Source: a virus
DNA length: 44,306 nt
IMG/VR virus record: IMGVR_UViG_3300036768_001349
Location: 1-44,306 of that record
Direction: 5' to 3' (one strand)
In this document: piece after piece, positions 8,394 through 16,939 of the stretch
How the letters are laid out: every line of letters starts with the position of its first letter
Position numbering within the stretch: the first letter of the stretch is position 1
Translations under genes and position numbers: made by a program
The notes under the pieces: generated by a model
The model's database searches: none
Told to the model about the DNA's origin: nothing
What the model saw: only the letters and a program-made list of their open reading frames with translations

Positions 8394-8981
8394 TCAGCCT
8401 CTGATCTCGATCAGCGGAATCGACGGCACAATAGCCGAGTCGAAATGGCGCATGGTCACTGCGAGATGGTCGCTGTCGAAGCGCACCGGAACATCGAACT
8501 CGAAGTCGGCATAGGGCTGGGCGACCGGTTCGCTTACGAACGTCACTTGGCCAGTAAGATGATCGATGGTTGGCGACACGACATTGCCATCAACTCGCAC
8601 GACGACGCTGCCTTGCACCGGCTTCGTGATGATGCGCACCTCCTCGCTTCCGCCGCTCGCATAACGCTTCACCAGCTGCCAGACGAGCGGTGATCCCGTC
8701 GGCGCCAAGGCCTCGGCCTCCGCCTGGAAGTCAGACCAATCTTTGAAGCAGAAGCCATAGGCGCGGCCCTTGCGAGCGCGGAAGAAGGCAAGCACTTCTG
8801 CCATCTGCTCCCGGGTGCGGATGCCGGTCGAGATATCCCAGCGGCCGCGAGCAAACTGCCAATTCTGGTTGCGCTGCTCGTAGCCCGAGGCGACAGATAC
8901 GATGTCGGTCGAGTATTCCGGACCGCCAGTCGCGCCGCGCGCGACGGCATCCGGGAACCGCACGTCATGGAAGCCGGTCAC
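8394..8981 (-). CDS. DUF2460 tail protein, GTA gp12-like
   Basis: This 195-aa protein begins MTGFHDVRFPDAVARGATGGPEY and has QNWQFARGRWDISTGIRTREQM and FRARKGRAYGFCFKDWSDF, all conserved in DUF2460. It is a distal tail protein that links the tail tube to the baseplate. Its ATG overlaps the tape-measure stop (ATGA), showing translational coupling. The 122 bp on its 3' side, up to the HNH stop, contains no recognisable feature. Confidence 0.93.
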   Translation of the reverse strand: MTGFHDVRFPDAVARGATGGPEYSTDIVSVASGYEQRNQNWQFARGRWDISTGIRTREQMAEVLAFFRARKGRAYGFCFKDWSDFQAEAEALAPTGSPLVWQLVKRYASGGSEEVRIITKPVQGSVVVRVDGNVVSPTIDHLTGQVTFVSEPVAQPYADFEFDVPVRFDSDHLAVTMRHFDSAIVPSIPLIEIRG

Positions 8982-11407
8982 AGGTTGCGCCTCGCCCGTT
9001 CCATGGCCGACGCCATCTCCGCGACCAGCTGACTCTGCGAGCGGCGGAAGGAGCCGGCGTCAGGCGTCGTGATATTGAAGGTCAGCACCAGCGGCTCGCG
9101 ACGATCTTCACGCGCGTGATCGATGTCTGCCGCCTCGCGTCGGGACAAAACCCGCTCGCCGGTTTGCAGGATCGCCGGCACCTCATCAGGCCTGAGCGCC
9201 ATGCCGCCGCGGTGCAAGCGCGGGGCATCGGCAAAGACGAGCACTGGCATCGGCCTGCGCCTGAGCCCACCGCCGGCGATCACCGCCCCGCCCTCGTGGA
9301 AAAGGCCCGTGAACAGGGACGAACCGCCGCCTGATCCCTCGAACAGTCCTCCGAGCAGGTTGGCAAGCGGGCCGGTGATCGCCTTTTGAACCTGGATGCG
9401 GATCAGGTCGGCGACGATCGAGTCGGCAAGTTCCCTCACCTCGAGCTTGCCGGTGGTTGCGAAGGTCACGATCGCATCCTCGATCCCCTTGAAGGCGTTC
9501 TTAAGGAACTGCTCGGCCTGGCCAGCCGAGTTGCGCACTGTTTCGAGGTAGTCGCCTATCGCCCGCTTCAATCCTGATTGCGCGTCCGTTGCGGCCTGAA
9601 GCGCCGCCTTGTTCGCTTGCGCGAGCGTCTCTCCGGCGGCTTTGGCCGCCCGCGCGTAAGTCTCCTGATCGATGGCGCCGGACGCGAGCAACTTGTTCAA
9701 GCGCTCAAGCTCGTCGGCGTAGCGTTCGGTCGCGGTGCGATTGGCTTCCGTGACCGATTTTCCTTCCGACATCAGGTCGGCATGCGCCCGGGCTGCTTCA
9801 GCGGCAGCATCCTGCGCCTGCTTGAGGTCATAGAGCCGGTTGGCGAGCGCCTCGACTTCGGCGCGGACTTCGGGTGAAACACCATCGCTAAGGCGCTTGA
9901 GATAGCCCTGGATGAACTCGGCGCGCTTGTCGCCGAAGGTGCCGATTGCCCGGCCGAGGTCGTCTAGCAGAGCCTTGGTCTGCTCCGCCTGGCGCTGAGC
10001 GGCGTCGAGCGCGGGCTTCTCCAGTGCCTCAATGCGACGCCGTGCAACTTCCTCGGCGACACGGATCGCTTCCTCGATCGCCGCGGCGTTCGAGCCGTCC
10101 GGATTACGCAGGGCGTTGAGCTGCGTGACCGTCTCGGCAAGCCGCTCGCGCACCGCGGCGATCTTCTCATCTGTGGTGCCGAGACCTTCGAGTTCCTTGC
10201 GCAGCTCGCGTAGTCGATTAAGGGCCACCTCAGCGCGGGCGTCTGCTTCTGCCGCGCGGCGTCCTTCCTCCGCCTGCTCGACATTAGCGACCTCAGCGCG
10301 CCCCCGCTCTATGAGTGCGTCGATCGAGGCTTGGAGCTCGGCGACCTCAGTGCGCAGCTGCGTCGCCTGCAGTTCGGCAACCGCGCGGCTGCGACCTGTG
10401 AGGCCGGTCATCCGCTCTTCGAGGATGCGGAGACGATCCTGTGCTTCGATCAACTGCCTATTCGCCGTAACAACCTGCTCGCCGATCGGCCGGTCTGTGA
10501 AGAAGGCGGCGTTGACCCGCTCAATGCCGTCGGCGATCGTGTCCAGCGATGCCTTCGTGGCGTTTGAGACACCGGTGACCTCGACCAGGCCCTTGAGAAA
10601 GTCACCGACCGCATCCTTGGCTCGATCAAAGGAACCGGCAAGCCCGGAGGCCTCGGCTTCGCCGGCACCGCCGACCTGCTTAGCCAGTGTTTCGAGGATC
10701 AGCTTCTGGGCGCCGGCGACATCGCCGGCCCGCACCATTTCCTCGATCATCTCGCGCTGGGTGGCGCTGAAGGAAACGCCGACGCGGCGAAGCGCGCTGA
10801 TCCCCTGGATTGGGTCTTCTAACGCCTTGCCGAGCTGAGTCACCGAGGAGGTGAGCGACTGGCCGAAAACGGCAGAGAGGTCCTGGGCAAGCGAAAGTGC
10901 TTGGCGGAAGGTGTCGCCCTGAACCGAGCGGAAGGTGGCAAGCACGCCTGCCGCCTCCTGCACCTGCTCGGCGGTGGCGAAGGTCGAGCGCTCGGTCTCC
11001 TCGGCGAGGTTCTTGATCTCCTTTGCCGTCAATCCAGAGGCGTAGCCGGTGGCGCGCAGCACCTGTTCCAGGCGCAGCGACAGGCGTTCGGCTTCGGCAA
11101 ACTGGGGGAGCCCGGCGGCGATGACCGCAACGACCGAGCCGAGCCCCACCGCAACCCCGGCACCGATGGGTCCAAGCGCGCGAAGCGCAGAGGCAGCGGG
11201 TCCAAGCCGCGCCGCGAGGCTACCGAACTGGCCGCCAAGGTCGCGTGAAGCGGCATCGATTGCTCGCAGCGCCCCCGAAGCTGGCCGGCTTGCATCTTCG
11301 ATCTTCCGGAGGGCTTTGTCGCCTTCCTCGCCGACAGAGCGCAGCTCCGCCTTCGCCTTGCCGCCATCGATGACGGCAAGCCGGATCGAGATCTGGCGAT
11401 CGGCCAT
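8978..11407 (-). CDS. Tail tape measure protein
   Basis: This 809-aa protein is the largest structural gene after the hub. It has an N-terminal TMP domain (LGKALEDPIQGISALRRVGVSFSATQREMI), a hydrophobic glycine-rich segment around residues 75-105, and long coiled-coil stretches rich in A, E, R and L (about 320-620). The C-terminal tail (FHEGGAVIAGGG, LRPDEVPAILQTGERVLSRREA) is typical of tape measure proteins. It sets tail length and is threaded through the tube. It follows the frameshifted tail-chaperone gene, the conserved position in siphoviruses. Confidence 0.93.
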   Translation of the reverse strand: MADRQISIRLAVIDGGKAKAELRSVGEEGDKALRKIEDASRPASGALRAIDAASRDLGGQFGSLAARLGPAASALRALGPIGAGVAVGLGSVVAVIAAGLPQFAEAERLSLRLEQVLRATGYASGLTAKEIKNLAEETERSTFATAEQVQEAAGVLATFRSVQGDTFRQALSLAQDLSAVFGQSLTSSVTQLGKALEDPIQGISALRRVGVSFSATQREMIEEMVRAGDVAGAQKLILETLAKQVGGAGEAEASGLAGSFDRAKDAVGDFLKGLVEVTGVSNATKASLDTIADGIERVNAAFFTDRPIGEQVVTANRQLIEAQDRLRILEERMTGLTGRSRAVAELQATQLRTEVAELQASIDALIERGRAEVANVEQAEEGRRAAEADARAEVALNRLRELRKELEGLGTTDEKIAAVRERLAETVTQLNALRNPDGSNAAAIEEAIRVAEEVARRRIEALEKPALDAAQRQAEQTKALLDDLGRAIGTFGDKRAEFIQGYLKRLSDGVSPEVRAEVEALANRLYDLKQAQDAAAEAARAHADLMSEGKSVTEANRTATERYADELERLNKLLASGAIDQETYARAAKAAGETLAQANKAALQAATDAQSGLKRAIGDYLETVRNSAGQAEQFLKNAFKGIEDAIVTFATTGKLEVRELADSIVADLIRIQVQKAITGPLANLLGGLFEGSGGGSSLFTGLFHEGGAVIAGGGLRRRPMPVLVFADAPRLHRGGMALRPDEVPAILQTGERVLSRREAADIDHAREDRREPLVLTFNITTPDAGSFRRSQSQLVAEMASAMERARRNL

Positions 11408-11413
11408 GACGGG

Positions 11414-11638
11414 TCAGCGATTTGCAATCTGCTCGTTGAGCTTGACGACGATGACCGCCTCAAGCGCCGGCAAGCATTCGGCTAGGACGAAGGTGTTTGC
11501 GCCGAGATCACGCCCGAGCGCGAGCACCGAGGCAAAATCGAGCCCGACAATGACACCGCTCGCGACTCTGACCTGGCCGGTGATCTTGGTGACGACGTTC
11601 CAGACGCCGATCCCCTCAAGGGTCTCGGGCGCATTCAC
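11414..11638 (-). CDS. Downstream ORF of the tail chaperone (-1 frameshift extension)
   Basis: Seen alone this is a 74-aa ORF with a GTG start overlapping the upstream stop (GTGA). However, its frame is open further upstream through a cysteine-rich stretch (YCEACQDQCETCPYQ) back to the A AAA AAC site at 11735-11728. It is therefore best read as the end of a gpG/GpGT-like fusion: codons from 12075 to 11728, then -1 to 11414, about 220 aa in total. The extension would recruit tape measure and tube proteins during tail assembly. Independent GTG initiation is possible but less likely. Confidence 0.8.
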   Translation of the reverse strand: MNAPETLEGIGVWNVVTKITGQVRVASGVIVGLDFASVLALGRDLGANTFVLAECLPALEAVIVVKLNEQIANR

Positions 11639-12075
11639 CTGATACGGGCACGTCTCGCACTGGTCTTGGCAGGCCTCACAGTAGCGATCGCCCCCGCCGA
11701 AGTGCCACTCGGCGAGGGCGGTAAGACGTTTTTTTCCGCGTCCAGGATGAGTGCGGGCCCGAGATAGAGCCGCTCGAAGGCTTCCGCGATCGGATAGAGG
11801 TCGAGCAGCGCATCGATCCGCTCCGGATTCGGCTGAACGGGATTGCCGTCAGCGTCGCCGACACCTTCCCACGAGAAAATGCCGAGCCTTCCGACCGCCT
11901 TGATGAGCGCAAGCGCCCGGTCGGCGGTGGTGGAAGTCTCGCCGGACGGCGCATTGACGGCCGGATCGTGACGCGCTGCCATCAGCAGCGCCGAGGTGAG
12001 CGGCGCGACGGTCACCGTCACCCCGTGGCCGAGATCGAGCGTATGAGGCTCGCGTTTGAGGTCGAGGCGGATCAT
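11635..12075 (-). CDS. Tail assembly chaperone (gpG-like, zero-frame product)
   Basis: This 146-aa protein lies between tail tube and tape measure, the position of tail assembly chaperones. Start ATG 12075 overlaps the tail-tube stop (ATGA), so the longer ORF reaching to 12150 is rejected. It opens MIRLDLKREPHTLDLGHG and has a helical middle (DALLDLYPIAEAFERLYLG). After residue 116 the zero frame becomes a low-complexity tail (PPSPSGTSAG, RRARIR), as expected where most selection acts on the alternative -1 frame. Most ribosomes should make this form and a minority the 220-aa fusion. Confidence 0.85.
   Translation of the reverse strand: MIRLDLKREPHTLDLGHGVTVTVAPLTSALLMAARHDPAVNAPSGETSTTADRALALIKAVGRLGIFSWEGVGDADGNPVQPNPERIDALLDLYPIAEAFERLYLGPALILDAEKNVLPPSPSGTSAGAIATVRPAKTSARRARIR
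11689..11735 (-). promoter_or_regulatory. Programmed -1 ribosomal frameshift signal
   Basis: The heptamer A AAA AAC (11734-11728, within a run of seven A) is in the correct zero frame (GAA AAA AAC). After 7 nt (GTCTTAC) a 12-bp stem follows: CGCCCTCGCCGA (11720-11709) pairs with TCGGCGGGGGCG (11700-11689), with one G-U pair and an 8-nt loop (GTGGCACT). The -1 frame is open from the slip site to 11414. Slip site, spacing and stem are those of a classical -1 frameshift element. Confidence 0.85.
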
Positions 12076-13016
12076 GCGTAGCTCGCGACGTCGTTGATAA
12101 GGATGACAGTGCACATGCGGCCCACGACGGAATCGCGTGCCGCCTGCCATGCGAACGAGGCCTGCACGCCGCCTGGGCCCTGGATCGCGAGCTTCGGCTT
12201 CGGCAAGTAGACGGCGTGCGCCGTCAGCCGGAACAGCTGGTCGTCGTCGATCTTGTACGAGAACTCGAGCTCGATCTCCGAGCCGTCTGTCGCGGAGTCG
12301 ATCAGGGTGGTGTCGGCGAAACGCACCTCAAGGGAGCCAGTAAGCGCGGCAATGGTCGGGTCGGCGCCGGCAATCTTGCCGTCAGCCCGCAACGTCTCGA
12401 TACGGTCGAGATTGTTGGTGTAGCTGATCTCGGCGCCAGTGACGTTGCCGAGCAGCTGCCCATCGCGGCGCGCTTCTCCCTGGAACTGGTTGAAACGGAG
12501 AAGCCCAAGCTCGGTCGGCGTGCCCGCGCCACTAGTCGTGGCCTTCGTCTCGCCCTGCGCGATGCAGGCAATGGTGGCGTTAGCCGCGCCGGAGCGGACC
12601 ATGTTGAAGGTGAGCGTGTTCGCCCGCACGCCCGCCGAGGTGAAATAGGCCGGCACTTCGGGCATGCCGACCTCGACCGCTAGGCTCGGCAGATTCGCTC
12701 CGCCCGAGCGAAACTCATGCGTGAAGACGCCGGCGTCCTCAGTCGTGATTGGCGCGCCAAAGATAAGCTTCAGCCAGTGGCCGAAGTTCCTGAGATCGAT
12801 CGGCACGACGATGTCGCCTTCGGCGGCGATCACATCGCGCATAGGCGCGAGCGGATCCCGGCCATAGCCGAGGAGGTCGGAGGCGATCAGCCCTTGCTCC
12901 GAACCAAGGCTTGACGACACGAAGGGAAGCTTCACCCAGCCACTGACGGGCGGGGTTCCGTAGGTGGTCTCGAACGCGGCCGCGAGGCTTGCGTTCGCGC
13001 CATAGGCGCGCGCCAT
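12072..13016 (-). CDS. Phage tail tube protein
   Basis: This 314-aa protein resembles the Phage_tube_2-type major tail protein. Visible segments are MARAYGANASLAAAFETTYGTPP, WVKLPFVSSSLG, GYGRDPLAPMRDVIAAEGDIVVPID, FGHWLKLIFGAP and a beta-rich C-terminus (ELEFSYKIDDDQLF). Hexameric rings of it form the tail tube. Its ATG is preceded by AGGAGA (nt 13017-13042), a strong ribosome site suited to a highly expressed virion protein. Its stop overlaps the tail-chaperone start. Confidence 0.9.
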   Translation of the reverse strand: MARAYGANASLAAAFETTYGTPPVSGWVKLPFVSSSLGSEQGLIASDLLGYGRDPLAPMRDVIAAEGDIVVPIDLRNFGHWLKLIFGAPITTEDAGVFTHEFRSGGANLPSLAVEVGMPEVPAYFTSAGVRANTLTFNMVRSGAANATIACIAQGETKATTSGAGTPTELGLLRFNQFQGEARRDGQLLGNVTGAEISYTNNLDRIETLRADGKIAGADPTIAALTGSLEVRFADTTLIDSATDGSEIELEFSYKIDDDQLFRLTAHAVYLPKPKLAIQGPGGVQASFAWQAARDSVVGRMCTVILINDVASYA

Positions 13017-13042
13017 GTTTCAGGTCTCCTGTAGTTGGGAAA

Positions 13043-13474
13043 TCAGCTGAGGGGATCGGAGGTGAGGTAGCTTGCCACAATGCCGAGCGTTGCCGCCTTC
13101 AGCCCCGAAGCGCCCTCAATTGCAAGCTCGGTCGGGACGGGCGCGAGGGCTTCGAGCCGCTCGACGAGCCCGCCAAGGCTTCGATCGGCAGCGACAGCCG
13201 CACCGATTGCCGCGATCAACGCGTCAAAGGCCACGTCGCGTTCTCCTGGCGTTGGCTGCTGCACGATCACATCAAGATCGATGCGATGCTGGTAGGACCA
13301 GCGCAGCGGCGACAAGATCGCCTCCGGCTCGCCTGGGTCGCCGTCGCGAAGGATCACGAGCCCGCTTTCCGGCGCGCGCTCGGGCAAGACCTCGTTGCGA
13401 AGCACCTTAGCTTCGAGTTCGGAGCTGAGTCGATCGAAGAGCGCGCCTAACACCTGCTCGCGTGTCGTCGTCAT
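13043..13474 (-). CDS. Tail terminator / completion-like protein
   Basis: This 143-aa protein starts at ATG 13474 (MTTTREQVLGALFDRLSSEL), which overlaps the previous stop (ATGA); the longer ORF start at 13492 is not needed. The sequence (LEAKVLRNEVLPERAPESG, DVIVQQPTPGERD, FDALIAAIGAAVAADRSLGG) and the position between DUF6441 and the tube gene fit the small tail-terminator proteins that cap the tail. Homologues often carry an uninformative or misleading annotation. The call is mainly from length and synteny. Confidence 0.65.
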   Translation of the reverse strand: MTTTREQVLGALFDRLSSELEAKVLRNEVLPERAPESGLVILRDGDPGEPEAILSPLRWSYQHRIDLDVIVQQPTPGERDVAFDALIAAIGAAVAADRSLGGLVERLEALAPVPTELAIEGASGLKAATLGIVASYLTSDPLS

Positions 13475-14127
13475 GCATTTGCCTGCTTCCAATGCCGCAG
13501 CACGCTATCCGCAACGCGTTGCTCCGCTGATCTGGCGGCGTCAGCGACATCGAGCCGCTTGCGGACGCTGACCTGCGGGACGAGCAGGAACACCGGCACG
13601 GTCGCGCGGCCGCTGAGCCGCGTGAACGCCGCACCCTGGCGTCGCCCTATGTTTGCCCGCACCCACCCTGACTTTGTGAGCCGCCCATTGTCGACTACAA
13701 GCAGCGACGGGGCTCCGCGCCGATAGACGAAGCGCAGCGCCAGACCCGTGGTTCGCTCGAACAAGCCGGGCGTGATCTTCTTGCGCCCCAGGCCATACTT
13801 GCCCGCAGGCGGCAGGGGGATGGCGAGGTAGAGGCCGCGCGTCGAGCGGATGACAACGCCGCGATCGTAGGCGCCGATGATCTTCGGTGCCTTCGACCAG
13901 ATGAAGCCTGCCGCGGCAATGCTCTTCTGCCGCTTCGGATGGACCTCGCTGCGCCACGTATTGGCAAGCCGCGAGCCGAGCCCCGCGGAGGTAACTTGCC
14001 GGCGAAGCGTGGTCTTGAGCTGCTCGGTGACCTCGGTAACGGCTTCGGTTACCGCAGCCTTGGCAGCCGCAAGCTCCTCGGCCATGATCCGCTTGAGATC
14101 GCCCTGGAGGGCAGCAATCAGCCTCAT
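13471..14127 (-). CDS. DUF6441 phage tail-region protein
   Basis: This 218-aa protein has an alpha-helical A/E/K-rich N-terminus (AEELAAAKAAVTEAVTEVTEQL) and a conserved middle (AYDRGVVIRSTRGLYLAIPLPPAGKYGLG, LFERTTGLALRFVYRRG), which I recall as DUF6441. It is found between head-tail joining and tail terminator genes, so it probably serves the neck or tail completion, like the HK97 gp10 group. Both ends overlap neighbours as ATGA. The precise role is unknown. Confidence 0.7.
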   Translation of the reverse strand: MRLIAALQGDLKRIMAEELAAAKAAVTEAVTEVTEQLKTTLRRQVTSAGLGSRLANTWRSEVHPKRQKSIAAAGFIWSKAPKIIGAYDRGVVIRSTRGLYLAIPLPPAGKYGLGRKKITPGLFERTTGLALRFVYRRGAPSLLVVDNGRLTKSGWVRANIGRRQGAAFTRLSGRATVPVFLLVPQVSVRKRLDVADAARSAEQRVADSVLRHWKQANA

Positions 14128-14438
14128 GCCGGCCTTGTATCGAGGGTCCAGATGAGGCGTTCACTGTCGCGGACTGGCTCGCCCTGAATTACGTAGACTT
14201 CGCCTTCAATCTCAAACGTGTCACCGGGACGCGGACTCGGCACTTCATTCACGCGTACATCGAGTTGCGCCGTGTCGGAGTGGAGGCGGGTTTCGCCGAA
14301 GCTTTCGATGCGATCGGGCTGTCTTGGAATGACCCGAACCGGCACGGGCTCGCCGGTTCCTGCTACGCGCCAAAGCGCATCGCGTGCGAGGTTCGGATCG
14401 GTAAAGAGCGCATCGATGGCCGAAGCGAACGCCGACAT
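14124..14438 (-). CDS. Head-tail joining protein
   Basis: This 104-aa protein begins MSAFASAIDALFTDPNLARDALW and contains VPVRVIPRQPDR, SDTAQLDVRV and PRPGDTFEIEGEVYVIQGEP. That beta-barrel-like pattern matches small head-tail joining (stopper) proteins of lambda-like phages. It should close the connector below the portal. Its start overlaps the DUF2190 stop by one base (TGATG). Confidence 0.75.
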   Translation of the reverse strand: MSAFASAIDALFTDPNLARDALWRVAGTGEPVPVRVIPRQPDRIESFGETRLHSDTAQLDVRVNEVPSPRPGDTFEIEGEVYVIQGEPVRDSERLIWTLDTRPA

Positions 14439-14773
14439 CAGAAGCTGCCGTTGAGCCGCACGCGCCCGATCGTATCCGTCGCGCCGCCGGCGACAGCCTC
14501 GACGGCCGCGCCGATCAGGGTGTTGCCGGTATCGGTCTTGGTCGTCTGCTTGTTGGCGTTATCCCAATAGACCTTGTCGCCAGCAGCCCACGCTTGCGAA
14601 CCGACCTTCTTGAGGTCGAACACGCCGACGAGCGCCGCTTCTACGGGCTCGCTCAAGGCTGCACTGCCGGTCGCCACGCCGAAGATCGCGCCGACCAGCA
14701 GGCCGTCGCCAGATACGACGGCGTAGGGAGCGGTCAGCGTGATGGTATTTCCAGGTTGAATGTAGTTCTTCAT
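14438..14773 (-). CDS. DUF2190 capsid decoration (cement) protein
   Basis: This 111-aa protein begins MKNYIQPGNTITLTAPYAVVSGDGLLVG and has GVFDLKKVGSQAWAAGDKVYWDN, the DUF2190 pattern of capsid cement proteins, which form beta-rich trimers that stabilise the head. A good ribosome site (GGAGA) precedes ATG 14773. It lies directly downstream of the capsid gene, as usual. Confidence 0.88.
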   Translation of the reverse strand: MKNYIQPGNTITLTAPYAVVSGDGLLVGAIFGVATGSAALSEPVEAALVGVFDLKKVGSQAWAAGDKVYWDNANKQTTKTDTGNTLIGAAVEAVAGGATDTIGRVRLNGSF

Positions 14774-14847
14774 TGGAGGATCTCCTTCAGCAAAGACGAA
14801 GGGCGACCTAGGCCGCCCACTTCGTCAGTTGACAATGGCGCTGTGGA

Positions 14848-16920
14848 CTACGCGCCGGGGTTCTTGTAGAGGCCGCGCCAGTCGATGGCCTTGGCTCCAA
14901 AGTCGAGCCGGCACTTGATTTCGACACCATCCACATCGAAACCGTTGCGGGTCTCGATATAGGCGCCTTGCTGGCCTTCGAGATACGCGTACTCGATGGT
15001 GTCGATCTGGGCGGGGCTCGCCGCGAGGAACCAGGCGGTGAGGCTCACCGCATCAAGGCGCGGCTCGGCGAGCGGCATCAGCGTGCGGATCGACTGCGGG
15101 ACAACATCGCCGGTCTTGGCCGGCACCAGGTTCTGGGCGATCAGCTGCTCGGCCGCCAGCTCGAGAGAGGCAGGCACGATCAGGAAGGACGGGCGGATAT
15201 TGAGCACCGTCTTCTTATCGAGGCCAGTCTGCTTGGCCATTGCCGCACGGCCCTCGCCGACGGTGGTAACGCTCAACGCCGCACCGGCAGCGGCGAGATT
15301 GTCGTGGTCGGCGTGGAACAAGGCGATGCCGTCGGCCATCGCGGCGTTTGCTGTAACGATGCCCCAGACAACATCGCTTTCGAGCGTCGCGATCGCCGTG
15401 CCGTACATGGCGGGGATGCGAGTGAAGGCGTCGAGGTCGTCGTTGATCAAGACCTGTCGCGTGATTGCCACCACGCGGCCATAGGTCTCAATGCGGTAGC
15501 TCTCTTTGGATTCGGCGATGGTGCCGCGCTTGAACTCGCCGCTCTCATTGACCTTGAGCAGTTGTGGTGCCTCACCGATCTGGACCCTGTGCATGGCCTT
15601 GAAGTCGGTCGCGAGCACTTGTCGGCAAAACGGCACGAAGGTGCGCGGGTAGACCTCATAGGCTTGGCGCAGCGTCTTGTTGGTTACGGCCGACAGCACC
15701 TCGGGGAAGTCTGAGGTCGAGTGCAGCGCCCGGGTGGCAATCTCATCGCGGGATAGCCCGCGTACATTGACGCCAGCATTACCGAGAAACTCGCGTGCAA
15801 GCTCCAAGAGCGTCATGCCGCGATATTCGCGGGCACGCTCCGCAAGTGGGAACAGAGTCGGGCTATAACGATGAAGCAGCGCATTCGCGACCGCATCGCG
15901 GCGGTTCACCCGCTCATCCTGACCCCCAAGCGGCACCGGCACATGCGGGAATACGCGGGTCTCGTCGGCGGCATCGGCAACTTTGTCGAGGATTATTCTG
16001 CGTGCCTCGTCGATCCCAACACCGCGCTTGATGAGATCGTCGGCAAAGCCGCGTTCGAGACCGAGCCGGGTGACGAGATCGTATATCGTCGATACCCGCT
16101 CGCGCTCGATCTCTTGGGCGCGCGCAATGAGCACTTCGGCCGTCGGCGCGGTCGGCCCTTGGCCTCCGGCTTCGTGCGATGCTGCTTTGGCTGCCGTCGC
16201 CTCAGTTGGTGAGGGCTTGGTGGCTCGCTCAGCGGGCTGTGCTCGCTTTGCCGGCCGCTCCTCTTTCGGATCGAGGATTCCCGGCAAGGGCATTTCAGCG
16301 GCGGCTATTTCGGGTGCCCCCGGTTTGATATTTGCGTCTTCCATAGTGGTTCTCCTGGTAATGGTCACGTCGTCCCGGTCCACGACGCAAGGCATCAAGG
16401 CATCAACCGAACGGAACCGGGCCGCCGGATCGGCCCCGACCGGGACCGCAGAGATTTCGAACGGAGTCCAATCGACTGCCCGCCACAGTTCGGGCCCGTT
16501 ATTCGGTCGAGAGATTTCGTAGCGGTGGACCTGATAGCCAACTGAGATTGCCCGCAGATGGCCGCTCTTGACGTCGCTCCAGATGGGTTCCACGTCCTCG
16601 CGCTCGCTCAAGCGCACGCGCGCAAGGCCGCGGCCATTCTCGATGCGCGCGGTGCCGGGCACGACTGAGCCGATCACCGCTTCGAGCGCATCGCGATCGT
16701 GTACCTTGAGGAGCGGCGCGCCGGTATTGAGCCGGTCGAGACGGACCTGAGCGGGGTCCATGCTCAACTCTTCGTCAAAAGGCTCGCCGAACAGAGGCTG
16801 GCGGCGAACCCGTGCGCCCGTCGACCAGACCACCTCGATCGAGCGGTCGTTTTCGTCGATCGTGGCCGGCAATAAGTCGGCCGCGCGCAAAAGCGCCGGC
16901 AGATTAATTGTGCCGTGCAT
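14848..16920 (-). CDS. Prohead protease / major capsid fusion protein
   Basis: Start ATG 16920 (MHGTINLPALLRAADLLPATIDEND) has AGGGAG upstream and clears the portal stop; the longer ORF to 17061 would overlap the portal gene. The product is 690 aa. The N-terminal ~190 residues look like an HK97-type (U35) prohead protease, with LLKVHDRDALEAVIGSV (His), LRAISVGYQVHRYE (Ser) and DWTPFEISAVPVGADP. A linker rich in A, E, K and P follows. The C-terminal ~300 residues look like a major head protein (ALFHADHDNLAAAGA, TRNGFDVDGVEIKCRLDFGAKAIDWRGLYKNPG). Self-processing should free the capsid subunit. No separate protease or scaffold gene is present. Confidence 0.9.
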   Translation of the reverse strand: MHGTINLPALLRAADLLPATIDENDRSIEVVWSTGARVRRQPLFGEPFDEELSMDPAQVRLDRLNTGAPLLKVHDRDALEAVIGSVVPGTARIENGRGLARVRLSEREDVEPIWSDVKSGHLRAISVGYQVHRYEISRPNNGPELWRAVDWTPFEISAVPVGADPAARFRSVDALMPCVVDRDDVTITRRTTMEDANIKPGAPEIAAAEMPLPGILDPKEERPAKRAQPAERATKPSPTEATAAKAASHEAGGQGPTAPTAEVLIARAQEIERERVSTIYDLVTRLGLERGFADDLIKRGVGIDEARRIILDKVADAADETRVFPHVPVPLGGQDERVNRRDAVANALLHRYSPTLFPLAERAREYRGMTLLELAREFLGNAGVNVRGLSRDEIATRALHSTSDFPEVLSAVTNKTLRQAYEVYPRTFVPFCRQVLATDFKAMHRVQIGEAPQLLKVNESGEFKRGTIAESKESYRIETYGRVVAITRQVLINDDLDAFTRIPAMYGTAIATLESDVVWGIVTANAAMADGIALFHADHDNLAAAGAALSVTTVGEGRAAMAKQTGLDKKTVLNIRPSFLIVPASLELAAEQLIAQNLVPAKTGDVVPQSIRTLMPLAEPRLDAVSLTAWFLAASPAQIDTIEYAYLEGQQGAYIETRNGFDVDGVEIKCRLDFGAKAIDWRGLYKNPGA

Positions 16921-16939
16921 CGTGTAAGCTCCCTGTTGG

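Noticed and set aside
11414-11638. 74-aa ORF as an independent gene with GTG start
   Set aside because: Its frame is open upstream to a well-formed -1 slip site and hairpin, so it is better read as the end of a frameshift fusion. It is kept as a feature with that interpretation.
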